Position numbers and translations under genes: made by a program | Assembly (NCBI GenBank): GCA_964653685.1 | Contig: CAZZHA010000001.1 | Coordinates: 18,662-82,661 of the forward strand | From: DATKWU01 sp964653685 | Lineage (GTDB): Bacteria > Patescibacteriota > Microgenomatia > PFEM01 > JAHIFH01 | Direction: 5' to 3' | Length of the DNA stretch: 64,000 nt | The notes under the pieces: generated by a model | The model's input: the letters and a program-made list of their open reading frames with translations, nothing else | Told to the model about the DNA's origin: nothing | The model's database searches: none | In this document: positions 41,272-49,294 of the stretch, piece after piece | How the letters are laid out: each line of letters begins with the position of its first letter | How positions within the stretch are numbered: the stretch's first letter is position 1

Positions 41272-41384
41272 AGAGCTGGATAAATGACCGGACAAAAATT
41301 TATCATATGTTGATATAGTTATAAATAGTCTCCGCAGGAAGTCTCACTTCAGGTTTAGGAGTTTGATAGTAAGTGGTTTGTTAT

Positions 41385-42899
41385 TTATTTAAATATTTCT
41401 CTAAGAAAGCTAAGGATTTTTTGCCAAAAGGTTAGTTTTGTTTCAGACAAAGGAGTAATTATTGGTTCTGGATTTGAAGTAATTTGTGGTGTGGGACTTG
41501 GTTGTTGTTCTATTTTTTCTTTAATCAGTTCTGTTGTCTGACCCAAGACTTCATTTTCCGAGGTTGTCTTTTTAGCTACAGCCAATTTTTCAGTTTTGGC
41601 AGAAATGTAATTAGACCACCTTCCCGGAGCGCAGCCGTTGCCGGCTCTGATTGTAAAATAATAGGTAGTGCTTGGGGCAAGAGCTTTTATAGTGTAGTTG
41701 ACTACTCCAATCTTTTGAGCGGAATTAAATTGGGTGCCAAAACGCCAGTCGCCTTCCTTATAACCATAGGCAATAAAATAATAGGAAACATAATCGGTAA
41801 CCGGCATAAAATATAAAGTGGCGGAATTTTCAGTGGTATCAATTTGAAATAATTTTGGCGCAGTTAAAGGCGGCCAATCTCCACAACCAAGGGCAGAAGT
41901 AGAACTTGTAGAAGTAGAACCGGTATCTTCTGCTACCGTAAAAGTAGTGAAATGGGCAGCCGTAAAAGTAACTAAATGAGTCGTTCGGTTATAACTTAAT
42001 CCGGACACAATGCCACCAGTATCAGTTTGTCCATCAACTAATATTTTTGGGCTGTTTAGGGTAATACTATACATCGTTAAAGAAGCTTGGGTATCGGTTA
42101 AATCTTTAATGAGGTCAGCGTCAAGGCTGATTACTCCCTGGGAAATGCTTAATTTGCTGTCTAATGATTGCATCCAGGTCAAAGCATCGCGATCAGTGAA
42201 ATTCATCTCCGCCAAAAAAGTTATTTTGCCAATGTTTTCTCCACCTTCACTTTTCAGGAAATATAATCCGGAGATACGGGAAAAGTCGCCTTGATCGCCT
42301 AAGTTTGTGGCTACACCTTCATTGGTCATTTGTGTAGTAATAGTACTGATTGTTGGACATTCACCAGAACCTGGGTTGCACCATCCGCGAGTAGGAGAAG
42401 CGGCCGAATTCCAGGTTTGTTCATCTAAGTTGTAATAGGCAGATTTGCCTTGTTCTATGGTAACGCCAGTGGCGTCACTCGGATCAGCACCAGGATCACA
42501 AGTTTCGCTACCGTACTTTACGGCATAAACACTATTGCTCTCATCTCTGAAAATTACCAAACAGGCGCCATCATCAGGGATACGAGTGTCATTATCGGTC
42601 GCGAAAGTCAAAAAACCGCCGCGGGGGACGCTCCCACTTAAATCTTGTGAATAGAAATAAGTGTAGTTTGGTTCTGTACCCTGATAAATTACCAATCTCC
42701 ACCCGGAAAGACTAAGAGCTGTGTCCTGATCAGGATTTAGCAGCTCAATCCATTCTTCGCCGCCAGCACTAGGCTGCGCTACAAACTCGTCAATCATTAC
42801 CACAGGATCACCATTTGCCCTTACCGGAGAAATTCTTACGACAACGGCAAAAAAAGAGAAACAAAGAAGAAGCAGAAAAACAAAAACTAGTTTTTTCAT
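41385..42899 (-). CDS. Secreted lamin-tail and fibronectin-III surface protein
   Basis: From ATG 42899 the 504-residue protein has a signal peptide (KKLVFVFLLLLCFSFFAVVV, ending about residue 30), a lamin-tail domain (VMIDEFVAQPSAGGEEWIEL, LSLSGWRLVIYQG, GGFLTFATDNDTRIPDDGA), a middle beta domain of about 160 residues, and a fibronectin-III-like domain (TAPKLFQIDTTENSATLYF to ALAPSTTYYFTIRAGNGCAPG). A Pro/Ser/Thr linker and a short amphipathic end close the protein. It is probably displayed outside the cell. The promoter lies inside the longer upstream frame, which supports this start. Confidence 0.8.
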   Translation of the reverse strand: MKKLVFVFLLLLCFSFFAVVVRISPVRANGDPVVMIDEFVAQPSAGGEEWIELLNPDQDTALSLSGWRLVIYQGTEPNYTYFYSQDLSGSVPRGGFLTFATDNDTRIPDDGACLVIFRDESNSVYAVKYGSETCDPGADPSDATGVTIEQGKSAYYNLDEQTWNSAASPTRGWCNPGSGECPTISTITTQMTNEGVATNLGDQGDFSRISGLYFLKSEGGENIGKITFLAEMNFTDRDALTWMQSLDSKLSISQGVISLDADLIKDLTDTQASLTMYSITLNSPKILVDGQTDTGGIVSGLSYNRTTHLVTFTAAHFTTFTVAEDTGSTSTSSTSALGCGDWPPLTAPKLFQIDTTENSATLYFMPVTDYVSYYFIAYGYKEGDWRFGTQFNSAQKIGVVNYTIKALAPSTTYYFTIRAGNGCAPGRWSNYISAKTEKLAVAKKTTSENEVLGQTTELIKEKIEQQPSPTPQITSNPEPIITPLSETKLTFWQKILSFLREIFK

Positions 42900-42910
42900 C
42901 ACTAAAAACA

Positions 42911-42938
42911 TTTTTACCTTTTTTGATAAAAATGTCAA
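42911..42938 (-). promoter_or_regulatory. Promoter of the lamin-tail gene
   Basis: TTGACA (complement of 42933-42938), 16-base spacer, TAAAAA (complement of 42911-42916), 11 bases before the ATG at 42899. The -35 region overlaps the stop codon of the transposase relic. Confidence 0.65.
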
Positions 42939-43203
42939 CATCTTATCCATCCACCACATATTGGAATTATTAGGGTAATCAGTTTACCAAAGTCATAAAG
43001 GAACCCAGAACCACTGTCTGTCTGGGTCGCTTTGATCTGAAAGGGAGTGATTTTAATAAGCTTGTCTAAGAAATCAGCCAACGTTCTTGAAAAATGACTC
43101 TTGTAGATGTAGGAGAAAGTAAATTCAGAAATGATATCAATGTCAGTAAGAATATACCTCTTGATTCCATGTTCGAATCTAACATTTGAAGTTGCGAAGA
43201 ATA
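42935..43203 (-). pseudogene. Relic of a DDE (rve-type) transposase, IS481-like
   Basis: This otherwise gene-free stretch (42900-43237) has an open minus-strand frame of about 89 codons without a start codon. It reads VRFEHGIKRYILTDIDIISE, then SHFSRTLADFLDKLIKITPF and QIKATQTDSGSGFLYDFGKL. That is the second part of an integrase core domain: the second catalytic Asp is kept in QTDSGSGF, where active enzymes have QTDNGSEF. The first Asp region, the catalytic Glu region and the terminal repeats are not seen, so it is a fragment. A hairpin, ACCCAGA/TCTGGGT near 43003-43028, lies inside it. Confidence 0.75.
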
Positions 43204-43237
43204 TTTAAATTTGCTTAACTTATATTAGAGTTAGAAA

Positions 43238-44404
43238 ATGATGAAAATAATTACAGATAAATTAACCGCCCTGAAGAAAATAAAGCTATCCAAACTCCAT
43301 TTAATACTCATAGCTTTGGGCTTATTGGTTTTACTAGGTACAATCTCTGCTATTTATTTACAGAAAAGGCAACAAGGTTTCTTAAGAGAGGGGTCTGGAC
43401 AACCACAGGGTTGGGGACAAAGACCGGGAGGAGCTCAGGATCTCGGCGAACCGCCATCGACCTCTCTCAAACCGCGTTGGAGTGGTTCTATTCCCAAACC
43501 CCCCAAAGAAAAGATTACCTACTACAAAGGCATTTGGGGTGCGACATGGATTTATCCGGAAGAACATTCCAATCTTAAACCTGAACCTGAAAAATACCGC
43601 GGTTGGGGAGTGAATATTATTAATATCTCCCCAGGTTTTGAAATTAACAAAAACGGCGAGGTGCGCTACCCTTTGGACTTCCCTACTTATGAAGATATGG
43701 ATGCCAGGATTGGCGAAATTGCCGAAATGTTTTACAAAGAAGATATTTATTTGGCCATGACGATTCAGGTTCATTATAAAGAAGAGTTTGTCCGCGGGGC
43801 CGAATGGGGCGGAGAAACGGCTTATATACCCAAGGAAAAGACACAAATTCCTGGATATTTCAAAAATTTTGACAATATTGTTGTTGATATGGCCAAAATC
43901 GCCCAAAAATATCACTTGGAATTGTTTTCGCCGTTAGGTGAACCGGAGAATGTATTTTACGATCCTAAATTAGCTTCCGATTGGAGTCAACAGGTTCTGC
44001 CCAAGGTTAAGAAATACTACAAAGGTAAAGTTTATTACAAGGGTGATTTACACAAAGGAGAGGGGGACAATATGAACTTCAGAGGCTATGATGTTTTAGG
44101 AATTATGCCTCACCCGGCTGAGTTAGCGTATAATTTTAAGGCTCTCCGAGAAAAAGTGGTTATCAATATGGACAAAGGTCTGGCTTGGGCCAAAAGAGAT
44201 GGAGTAAATGAGGTAGTCGTAGCCGAACATGGATATGAAGGAGGGGGCAAGATGTGGCCTGCAGAAAACTTCGATATCCTCTTGGAAGAAAGCAGTAAAA
44301 GATTAAACGGGATTTTTTTAAGCGATCCATTTCCAACAGTTCTAAAAACAAAACAAGGTGAGCAAATTATCTCTGTGATGAAAAGGTGGTTTTCCTCCAA
44401 GTAA
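43238..44404 (+). CDS. Membrane-anchored glycosidase-like (TIM-barrel) protein
   Basis: The 388-residue protein has one N-terminal membrane segment (about 21-42), a Gly/Pro/Gln-rich linker (about 48-85), and a globular domain that opens ITYYKGIWGATWIYPEEHSN. The order of IYLAMTIQVHYKEEF, LELFSPLGEPENVF and EVVVAEHGYEGGG suggests a beta/alpha barrel with Glu candidates on strands 4 and 7, as in clan GH-A glycosidases. I cannot assign a GH family. The linker part is richer in G and C than its neighbours, which may mean recent transfer. Its 3' end faces rpsJ. Confidence 0.55.
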   Translation: MMKIITDKLTALKKIKLSKLHLILIALGLLVLLGTISAIYLQKRQQGFLREGSGQPQGWGQRPGGAQDLGEPPSTSLKPRWSGSIPKPPKEKITYYKGIWGATWIYPEEHSNLKPEPEKYRGWGVNIINISPGFEINKNGEVRYPLDFPTYEDMDARIGEIAEMFYKEDIYLAMTIQVHYKEEFVRGAEWGGETAYIPKEKTQIPGYFKNFDNIVVDMAKIAQKYHLELFSPLGEPENVFYDPKLASDWSQQVLPKVKKYYKGKVYYKGDLHKGEGDNMNFRGYDVLGIMPHPAELAYNFKALREKVVINMDKGLAWAKRDGVNEVVVAEHGYEGGGKMWPAENFDILLEESSKRLNGIFLSDPFPTVLKTKQGEQIISVMKRWFSSK

Positions 44405-44410
44405 CCAGTC

Positions 44411-44434
44411 TGCTCCGCGGGCAAGACTCGAACT
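44411..44434 (-). other. tRNA 3'-end-like fragment (tRNA-Asn type)
   Basis: On the minus strand GTTCGAGTCTTGCCCGCGGA then GCA resembles the T-loop, T-stem 3' strand, acceptor strand CCGCGGA and discriminator G of a bacterial tRNA-Asn. The upstream half of a tRNA is absent because rpsJ coding sequence begins 11 bases away. It lies exactly at the border of the accessory island. Confidence 0.45.
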
Positions 44435-44444
44435 AACATTAAAC

Positions 44445-44753
44445 TTACATCTTGATTTCAATATCAACGCCTGCGGGCATTTCGAGGTGCATTAAGGAGT
44501 CAATTGTTTTACTAGTTGGTTCAAGAATATCAATTAATCTTTTATGAGTAAGAATTTGGAATTGTTCTCTGGCGTCTTTGTCAGTGTGGGGACTGGTGGT
44601 AACCGTAATCAGTTTTCGGTGGGTTGGTAAAGGCACAGGACCCACTACCTTGGCACCACTAGCTAAGGCTGTTTCTAAGATTTTTTCGCAACTTTCATCG
44701 ATGACTCGATGATCATACGCTTTTAAACGTACCCTTATTCTGCCTTTTGGCAT
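44445..44753 (-). CDS. rpsJ: Ribosomal protein S10
   Basis: A 102-residue S10: KGRIRVRLKAYDHRVIDESC, GPVPLPTHRKLITVTTSPHT and KDAREQFQILTHKRLIDI. S10 also acts with NusB in antitermination. Normally it opens the S10 operon; here it closes the str operon six bases after tuf, and rplC lies 6.8 kb away. Confidence 0.97.
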   Translation of the reverse strand: MPKGRIRVRLKAYDHRVIDESCEKILETALASGAKVVGPVPLPTHRKLITVTTSPHTDKDAREQFQILTHKRLIDILEPTSKTIDSLMHLEMPAGVDIEIKM

Positions 44754-44759
44754 TTTTTC

Positions 44760-45950
44760 TTAGGCAATAATTTTACTAATTACTCCCGCTCCGACAGTGT
44801 GGCCACCTTCGCGAATAGCAAAACGGAAGCCTTCCTCCATGGCAACCGGCTGAATAAGTTTGACTGTCATCTTGGCATTATCACCAGGCATGACCATTTC
44901 CACTCCTTTAGCGAGAGTGACTTCACCGGTTACGTCTGTAGTTCGAACATAAAATTGAGGTTTGTAACCGCTAAAGAAAGGAGTGTGACGACCACCTTCT
45001 TCTTTGGTTAAGATATAAACTTCTGCCTCAAATTCTTGATGAGGCTTGATGGTACCGGGCTTGGCTAAAACTTGGCCTCGCTCAACGTCTTTCTTTTCAA
45101 TTCCTCGAAGGAGGATGCCGACGTTATCGCCAGCCTCACCTTCATCAAGAGTCTTGCGGAACATTTCAACACCAGTGACCGTGGTTTTTTGGGTATCGCG
45201 TAGACCGACAATTTCGATTTCATCACCAACTTTAATTTTACCTCGTTCGATTCTCCCGGTAACAACCGTCCCTCGACCTTTAATAGAGAAAACATCCTCA
45301 AGAGGCATCAAGAAAGGTTTATCTAAAGGCCGTTTAGGTGTCGGAATATTTTCATCAACCGCCTTCATCAGCTCAAGAACGGTTTTTTCTGCTTCAGCAT
45401 CGCCCTCAATGGCCTTAGCGGCGGAACCTCGGATAATCGCAATTTTGTCACCAGGGAATTTATATTTAGTTAAAAGTTCCCTGATTTCCATTTCAACCAG
45501 ATCAAGCATCTCTTTGTCCTTAACCAAATCAACTTTATTTAAGAAAACGACCATGGATGGCACATCAACTTGACGAGCTAAGAGAATGTGCTCTCGAGTT
45601 TGAGGCATTGGACCATCATCGGCGGCAACAACAAGAATGGCACCATCCATTTGGGCAGCCCCAGTAATCATGTTTTTGATAAAGTCTTTGTGTCCGGGAC
45701 AGTCAATGTGAGCATAGTGACGCTTTTCCGTCTCATACTCAATGTGGGAAATAGAAATTGTCAAACCTCGTTCTTTTTCTTCAGGAGCGTTATCAATCTG
45801 ATCAAAGGGGATATATTTTGTCCCCGTATTGGCTTTCTCCAAAACCTTGGTAATGGCCGCGGTTAAAGTCGTCTTGCCATGGTCAACGTGACCAATGGTC
45901 CCAATATTAACGTGAGGTTTTTCTCTTTTAAATTTTGTTTTTTCAGCCAT
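44760..45950 (-). CDS. tuf: Elongation factor Tu
   Basis: Delivers aminoacyl-tRNA to the A site. The 396-residue protein has GHVDHGKTTL (P-loop), HYAHIDCPGHKDFIKNMITG, FLNKVD and the effector region EEKERGLTISISHIEYE, where most EF-Tu have RGITI. Domains 2 and 3 are complete and end GGHTVGAGVISKIIA. An AAGGAAA site and two tandem promoters lie upstream. Confidence 0.98.
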   Translation of the reverse strand: MAEKTKFKREKPHVNIGTIGHVDHGKTTLTAAITKVLEKANTGTKYIPFDQIDNAPEEKERGLTISISHIEYETEKRHYAHIDCPGHKDFIKNMITGAAQMDGAILVVAADDGPMPQTREHILLARQVDVPSMVVFLNKVDLVKDKEMLDLVEMEIRELLTKYKFPGDKIAIIRGSAAKAIEGDAEAEKTVLELMKAVDENIPTPKRPLDKPFLMPLEDVFSIKGRGTVVTGRIERGKIKVGDEIEIVGLRDTQKTTVTGVEMFRKTLDEGEAGDNVGILLRGIEKKDVERGQVLAKPGTIKPHQEFEAEVYILTKEEGGRHTPFFSGYKPQFYVRTTDVTGEVTLAKGVEMVMPGDNAKMTVKLIQPVAMEEGFRFAIREGGHTVGAGVISKIIA

Positions 45951-45966
45951 TTTTTTCCTTAATATT

Positions 45967-45995
45967 ATTTTAGCTAATTCTCGAGTATTTTACAA
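45967..45995 (-). promoter_or_regulatory. tuf promoter, proximal
   Basis: TTGTAA (complement of 45990-45995), 17-base spacer, TAAAAT (complement of 45967-45972), 16 bases before the ATG. Confidence 0.6.
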
Positions 45996-46015
45996 GACTG
46001 TTTTTCCTTTTGCAA
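45987..46015 (-). promoter_or_regulatory. tuf promoter, distal
   Basis: TTGCAA (complement of 46010-46015), 17-base spacer, TAAAAT (complement of 45987-45992). It begins eight bases after the fusA stop; its -10 overlaps the -35 of the proximal promoter. Confidence 0.6.
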
Positions 46016-46022
46016 GCCCTAT

Positions 46023-48149
46023 TTATTTTTCTCTGCCAGAAGTAGCTCCAGCTTTAGTGGAAACAATTTTTTCCGTAATATTAGCCGGCACTTCTTGATA
46101 ATGAGAAAATTCCATATAGGGATTGGCCCTACCCTGAGTAATACTCCTCAAAGTGGTGGCATAACCTGAAACTTCGGCCAAAGGAATGAGAACCGTAATT
46201 ACCCGAATATTGCCCCGTGCCTCTGTTTCCTGAATTTGAGCCCGCTTACTAGACAAATCGCCAATAACATCACCCATAAACTCATCAGGCGTAGTCACTT
46301 CTAATTTCATAATCGGTTCTAAGAGAACCAAATTGGCTTGCTTGGCCGCCGCTTGAAAACCCATTGAACCAGCAATCTTAAAAGCAATATCTGAAGAATC
46401 AACTTCATGATAACTGCCGTCATAGACCGCCACAGACACATCAGTCACCGGATAACCTACTAAAATTCCTTTATCCATCGCCTCCTTAACACCCTTTTCA
46501 ATCGCCGGAATGTAAACAGAAGGAATGGCTGTTCCTCGAATTTCATTGGTGAACTTAAAGCCCTCACCTCGACCTAAAGGCTCCAGTCTAAGAAAACAAT
46601 GACCATATTGACCTCGGCCACCTGATTGACGAATATATTTACCTTCGCCTCTAGCCATCTGGGTAATTGTTTCCTTGTAGGCGACTTGGGGCTGTCCAGT
46701 CCTGGCTTCGACCCCAAACTCCCGCTTCATTCGGTCAACAATAATTTCCAGATGCAACTCACCCATACCAGAAATAATTGTCTGGCCAGTCTCCCGATCA
46801 GACTTAATTTGAAAAGTCGGATCTTCTTCAGAAAGACGATTAAGAGCATAACCAAGTTTTCCTTGGTCAGCCCGGGTTTTAGGTTCAATCGCAAGAGAAA
46901 TGACCGGCTCAGGAAAAGTAATCGATTCTAAAACAATCGGCTTGGCTTTATCACAAAGAGTATCACCCGTCGCCGCTTCTTTCAAACCAACAATGGCAAT
47001 AATTTCTCCGGCTTCAGCCGTTTCAATTTGCTCTCGATTGTTGGCATGCATCAGCAGTAAACGCCCCACTCTTTCAGACCGTTTTTTGGTACTATTGTAA
47101 ACTTCTTTACCGGCTTTTAATGTTCCCGAATAAATCCGAATATAAGTTAGTCTACCCACATGGGGGTCAGATTGAATTTTAAAGGCTAGAGCCGCAAAAG
47201 GGCCCTTAGGATCACAAGTTCTTTTTTCTTCCTCACCCGTTTCAGGGTTAGTCCCTTTAATGGCCGGAACATCAAGCGGATTGGGTAAAAAATCAACCAC
47301 TCCATCTAAAATAGGTTGAACACCTTTATTACGCAAGGAGGCTCCGGTATAAACCGGGACAAGTTGATTAGCGATGGTTGCCTGACGAATGCCTGTTTTT
47401 AATTCTTCAAGGCTAATTTCTTCACTCCGTAAAAATTTTTCTGTAAGATCTTCATTGGTTTCGGCCACTAATTCAACCAATTCTTCTCGATACTTTTTCG
47501 CTTGCTCAACTAGATTGGCGGGAATTTCTTTGGTTTCAAATTTCTCTCCGGTTTTATCCTTTTCTTCCCAAATCAGGGCTTTTTGATTGAGAACATCAAT
47601 TACACCAACAAAATCTTTTTCACTACCAATCGGCATTGTAAGAACAATCGGCTTAGCTCCTAAACGATCTTTAATCATCCCCACTGTCCGTTCAAAGTTT
47701 GCTCCCAATTTATCCATCTTGTTAATGAAGCAAAGGCGGGGAACATGATAACCGTCAGCTTGGTGCCAAACTTTTTCTGACTGAGATTGAACCCCTTCCT
47801 CAGCATCAAAAACAACAATCCCGCCGTCTAAAACTCTTAAAGAGCGTTCTACTTCAGCCGTAAAATCAATATGGCCGGGAGTATCAATAATATTAACTCG
47901 ATAGTCACGCCAAAAAGCGGTTGTCGCTGCTGACACAATCGTAATCCCCCGTTCCTTTTCTTGCTCCATCCAATCCATCTGGGTAGTACCTTCATCGATA
48001 TCGCCGATTTTATAGCTCTTGCCAGTATAATAAAGGACCCGCTCAGTTGTGGTCGTTTTACCAGCATCAATATGGGCAATAATACCAATGTTCCGAACTT
48101 TTTCAATCGGGACTTTTCTTATGGTAACTGTTTCGTTTTTTTCGGCCAT
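46023..48149 (-). CDS. fusA: Elongation factor G
   Basis: Drives translocation of tRNA and mRNA and, with RRF, ribosome recycling. The 708-residue protein has AHIDAGKTTTTERVLYYTGK, DTPGHIDFTAEVERSLRVLD, FINKMDKLGANF and domain IV with GRGQYGHCFLRLEPLGRGEG. All five domains are present. It has its own TGA-TAAAAT element 12 bases upstream and is cut off from rpsG by two unrelated genes. Confidence 0.98.
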   Translation of the reverse strand: MAEKNETVTIRKVPIEKVRNIGIIAHIDAGKTTTTERVLYYTGKSYKIGDIDEGTTQMDWMEQEKERGITIVSAATTAFWRDYRVNIIDTPGHIDFTAEVERSLRVLDGGIVVFDAEEGVQSQSEKVWHQADGYHVPRLCFINKMDKLGANFERTVGMIKDRLGAKPIVLTMPIGSEKDFVGVIDVLNQKALIWEEKDKTGEKFETKEIPANLVEQAKKYREELVELVAETNEDLTEKFLRSEEISLEELKTGIRQATIANQLVPVYTGASLRNKGVQPILDGVVDFLPNPLDVPAIKGTNPETGEEEKRTCDPKGPFAALAFKIQSDPHVGRLTYIRIYSGTLKAGKEVYNSTKKRSERVGRLLLMHANNREQIETAEAGEIIAIVGLKEAATGDTLCDKAKPIVLESITFPEPVISLAIEPKTRADQGKLGYALNRLSEEDPTFQIKSDRETGQTIISGMGELHLEIIVDRMKREFGVEARTGQPQVAYKETITQMARGEGKYIRQSGGRGQYGHCFLRLEPLGRGEGFKFTNEIRGTAIPSVYIPAIEKGVKEAMDKGILVGYPVTDVSVAVYDGSYHEVDSSDIAFKIAGSMGFQAAAKQANLVLLEPIMKLEVTTPDEFMGDVIGDLSSKRAQIQETEARGNIRVITVLIPLAEVSGYATTLRSITQGRANPYMEFSHYQEVPANITEKIVSTKAGATSGREK

Positions 48150-48161
48150 CTTTCTGTCTTT

Positions 48162-48170
48162 ATTTTATCA
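48162..48170 (-). promoter_or_regulatory. Extended -10 promoter of fusA
   Basis: TGA-TAAAAT on the minus strand, ending 12 bases before the ATG at 48149. No clear -35 hexamer. Confidence 0.55.
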
Positions 48171-48264
48171 ATTTTTAGGCAAATAAAAAACCGCCTCTGT
48201 CAAGAAGTAGGTTTGCTTCGAGTTTATTCTAACAAAATCCTATTGATTACTCAAACGTAATGTC

Positions 48265-48621
48265 CTAATAACCTCGTTCCTTCCCTGAACTCCTTGTTTT
48301 CTCAAACAACTCTTGTTGAATCTCATCATCTTCTGTTTCGAAATGATGGTCGCTTGCAAAATCTCTTACTTCCATCATTCCAAACATGCCTGAACCATCA
48401 AAAACAACAAAAGTGCCATGTTGAGGTAATCTACAATTACCTACGACCCTATTAGTTTGGTGGTGTTCAATGCAAAGCTCGGTTAAATCACCTTCAGCTC
48501 TGATAACCAGTCTATCCTTCATCCAAGCAACCATCTCACTCCTTCTAAGGGAAAATGAACCTTCTATTTCGTCCCAACAATCCCGACAGATTGCCTTTGC
48601 TGTGGGTTTTCTAATCGACAT
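48265..48621 (-). CDS. Cys/His protein of unknown family in the str operon
   Basis: I do not recognise this 118-residue protein. A possible zinc site is formed by ICRDCWDEIEG near residue 11 and LCIEHHQTN near 49. A beta-rich middle part (GTFVVFDGSGMFGMMEVRDF) and an acidic end follow. It lies between the sulfotransferase-like gene and fusA, where rpsG and fusA are normally adjacent. Two in-frame Met starts are possible; I use the first. Confidence 0.6.
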   Translation of the reverse strand: MSIRKPTAKAICRDCWDEIEGSFSLRRSEMVAWMKDRLVIRAEGDLTELCIEHHQTNRVVGNCRLPQHGTFVVFDGSGMFGMMEVRDFASDHHFETEDDEIQQELFEKTRSSGKERGY

Positions 48622-48682
48622 AAACTAAAAAATTGCTTTTGGGCAGGTAATAAAATAAAAATAATAGAATCCTGACTTCTAT

Positions 48683-49258
48683 TCAAAAACCTCTTTGTCG
48701 GTAAAGCTTAGGATCAATCACCTTTACCATAGCTTGAGTATCAAGAGTTTCATCTAAAAATTGGTTAATCTTTTTTACTTGACTCGCTGGCTTTTTCAAA
48801 ACTTGATTATAGTTAATATAGATGACTTCAATATTGGGTTGCTTGCCCAACCATAATTTAACCTCTTTTAAATGCTTTTTGAATAAGGTAGCCATCTTTT
48901 TATCACTGGCTTTATTCACTGGTTTGCCTCTTCTTTTAAGCATTTGTCTTTGGGAAGCAAGAATCTCTTCCATCTTCCGTTGCATAAAAATTACTTTGTA
49001 ATTGTAGTCTTTGGGTAAATATTTTAAGAATTCAGACACCATCTTAACGGTCTTACCTTGAACCTGTTTAAGCCAAGTTTTATCCCGCCTAATCTGTTTA
49101 ACTTTTTCAAATTCATAATAACCTTTAGGGTTATCCTCATCGGCCTTTCTCAGATTATCTGTCAAAACAGACATCCCACCGGCTTTCATCATCTTCATCA
49201 TCATTGAGGTACCAGAACGAGGTAAACCAGAAACAATCGTAACCGTTTTTTGTTTCAT
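48683..49258 (-). CDS. Sulfotransferase-fold protein
   Basis: The 191-residue protein starts TVTIVSGLPRSGTSMMMKMM, whose GLPRSGTS is the 5'-phosphosulfate loop of sulfotransferases; KVIFMQRKMEEILASQRQML carries the Arg and Ser expected at the 3'-phosphate site. VIYINYNQVLKKP is the third family motif. No PAPS-making genes are in the window, so a different donor or activity is possible. An extended -10 element ends 7 bases before the ATG. It sits as an insert in the str operon. Confidence 0.8.
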   Translation of the reverse strand: MKQKTVTIVSGLPRSGTSMMMKMMKAGGMSVLTDNLRKADEDNPKGYYEFEKVKQIRRDKTWLKQVQGKTVKMVSEFLKYLPKDYNYKVIFMQRKMEEILASQRQMLKRRGKPVNKASDKKMATLFKKHLKEVKLWLGKQPNIEVIYINYNQVLKKPASQVKKINQFLDETLDTQAMVKVIDPKLYRQRGF

Positions 49259-49265
49259 TAAGTCA

Positions 49266-49274
49266 ATTTTAGCA
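49266..49274 (-). promoter_or_regulatory. Extended -10 promoter of the sulfotransferase gene
   Basis: TGC-TAAAAT on the minus strand, 7 bases before the ATG at 49258, within the gap after rpsG. Confidence 0.6.
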
Positions 49275-49294
49275 AACGTCGTGAATAAAAAAAG

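Noticed and set aside
42900..42959. A longer N-terminus for the lamin-tail protein (start at 42959)
   Set aside because: It would put the best promoter inside the coding region and add 20 residues before a standard signal peptide.
43382..43915. A 177-codon minus-strand frame inside the glycosidase-like gene
   Set aside because: The plus-strand frame has the membrane segment, linker and barrel-like pattern; the antisense frame has no recognisable feature.
45046..45573. A 175-codon plus-strand frame inside tuf
   Set aside because: It is antisense to a highly conserved gene, is rich in Ser, Thr and Arg as such shadow frames are, and has no promoter or ribosome binding site.
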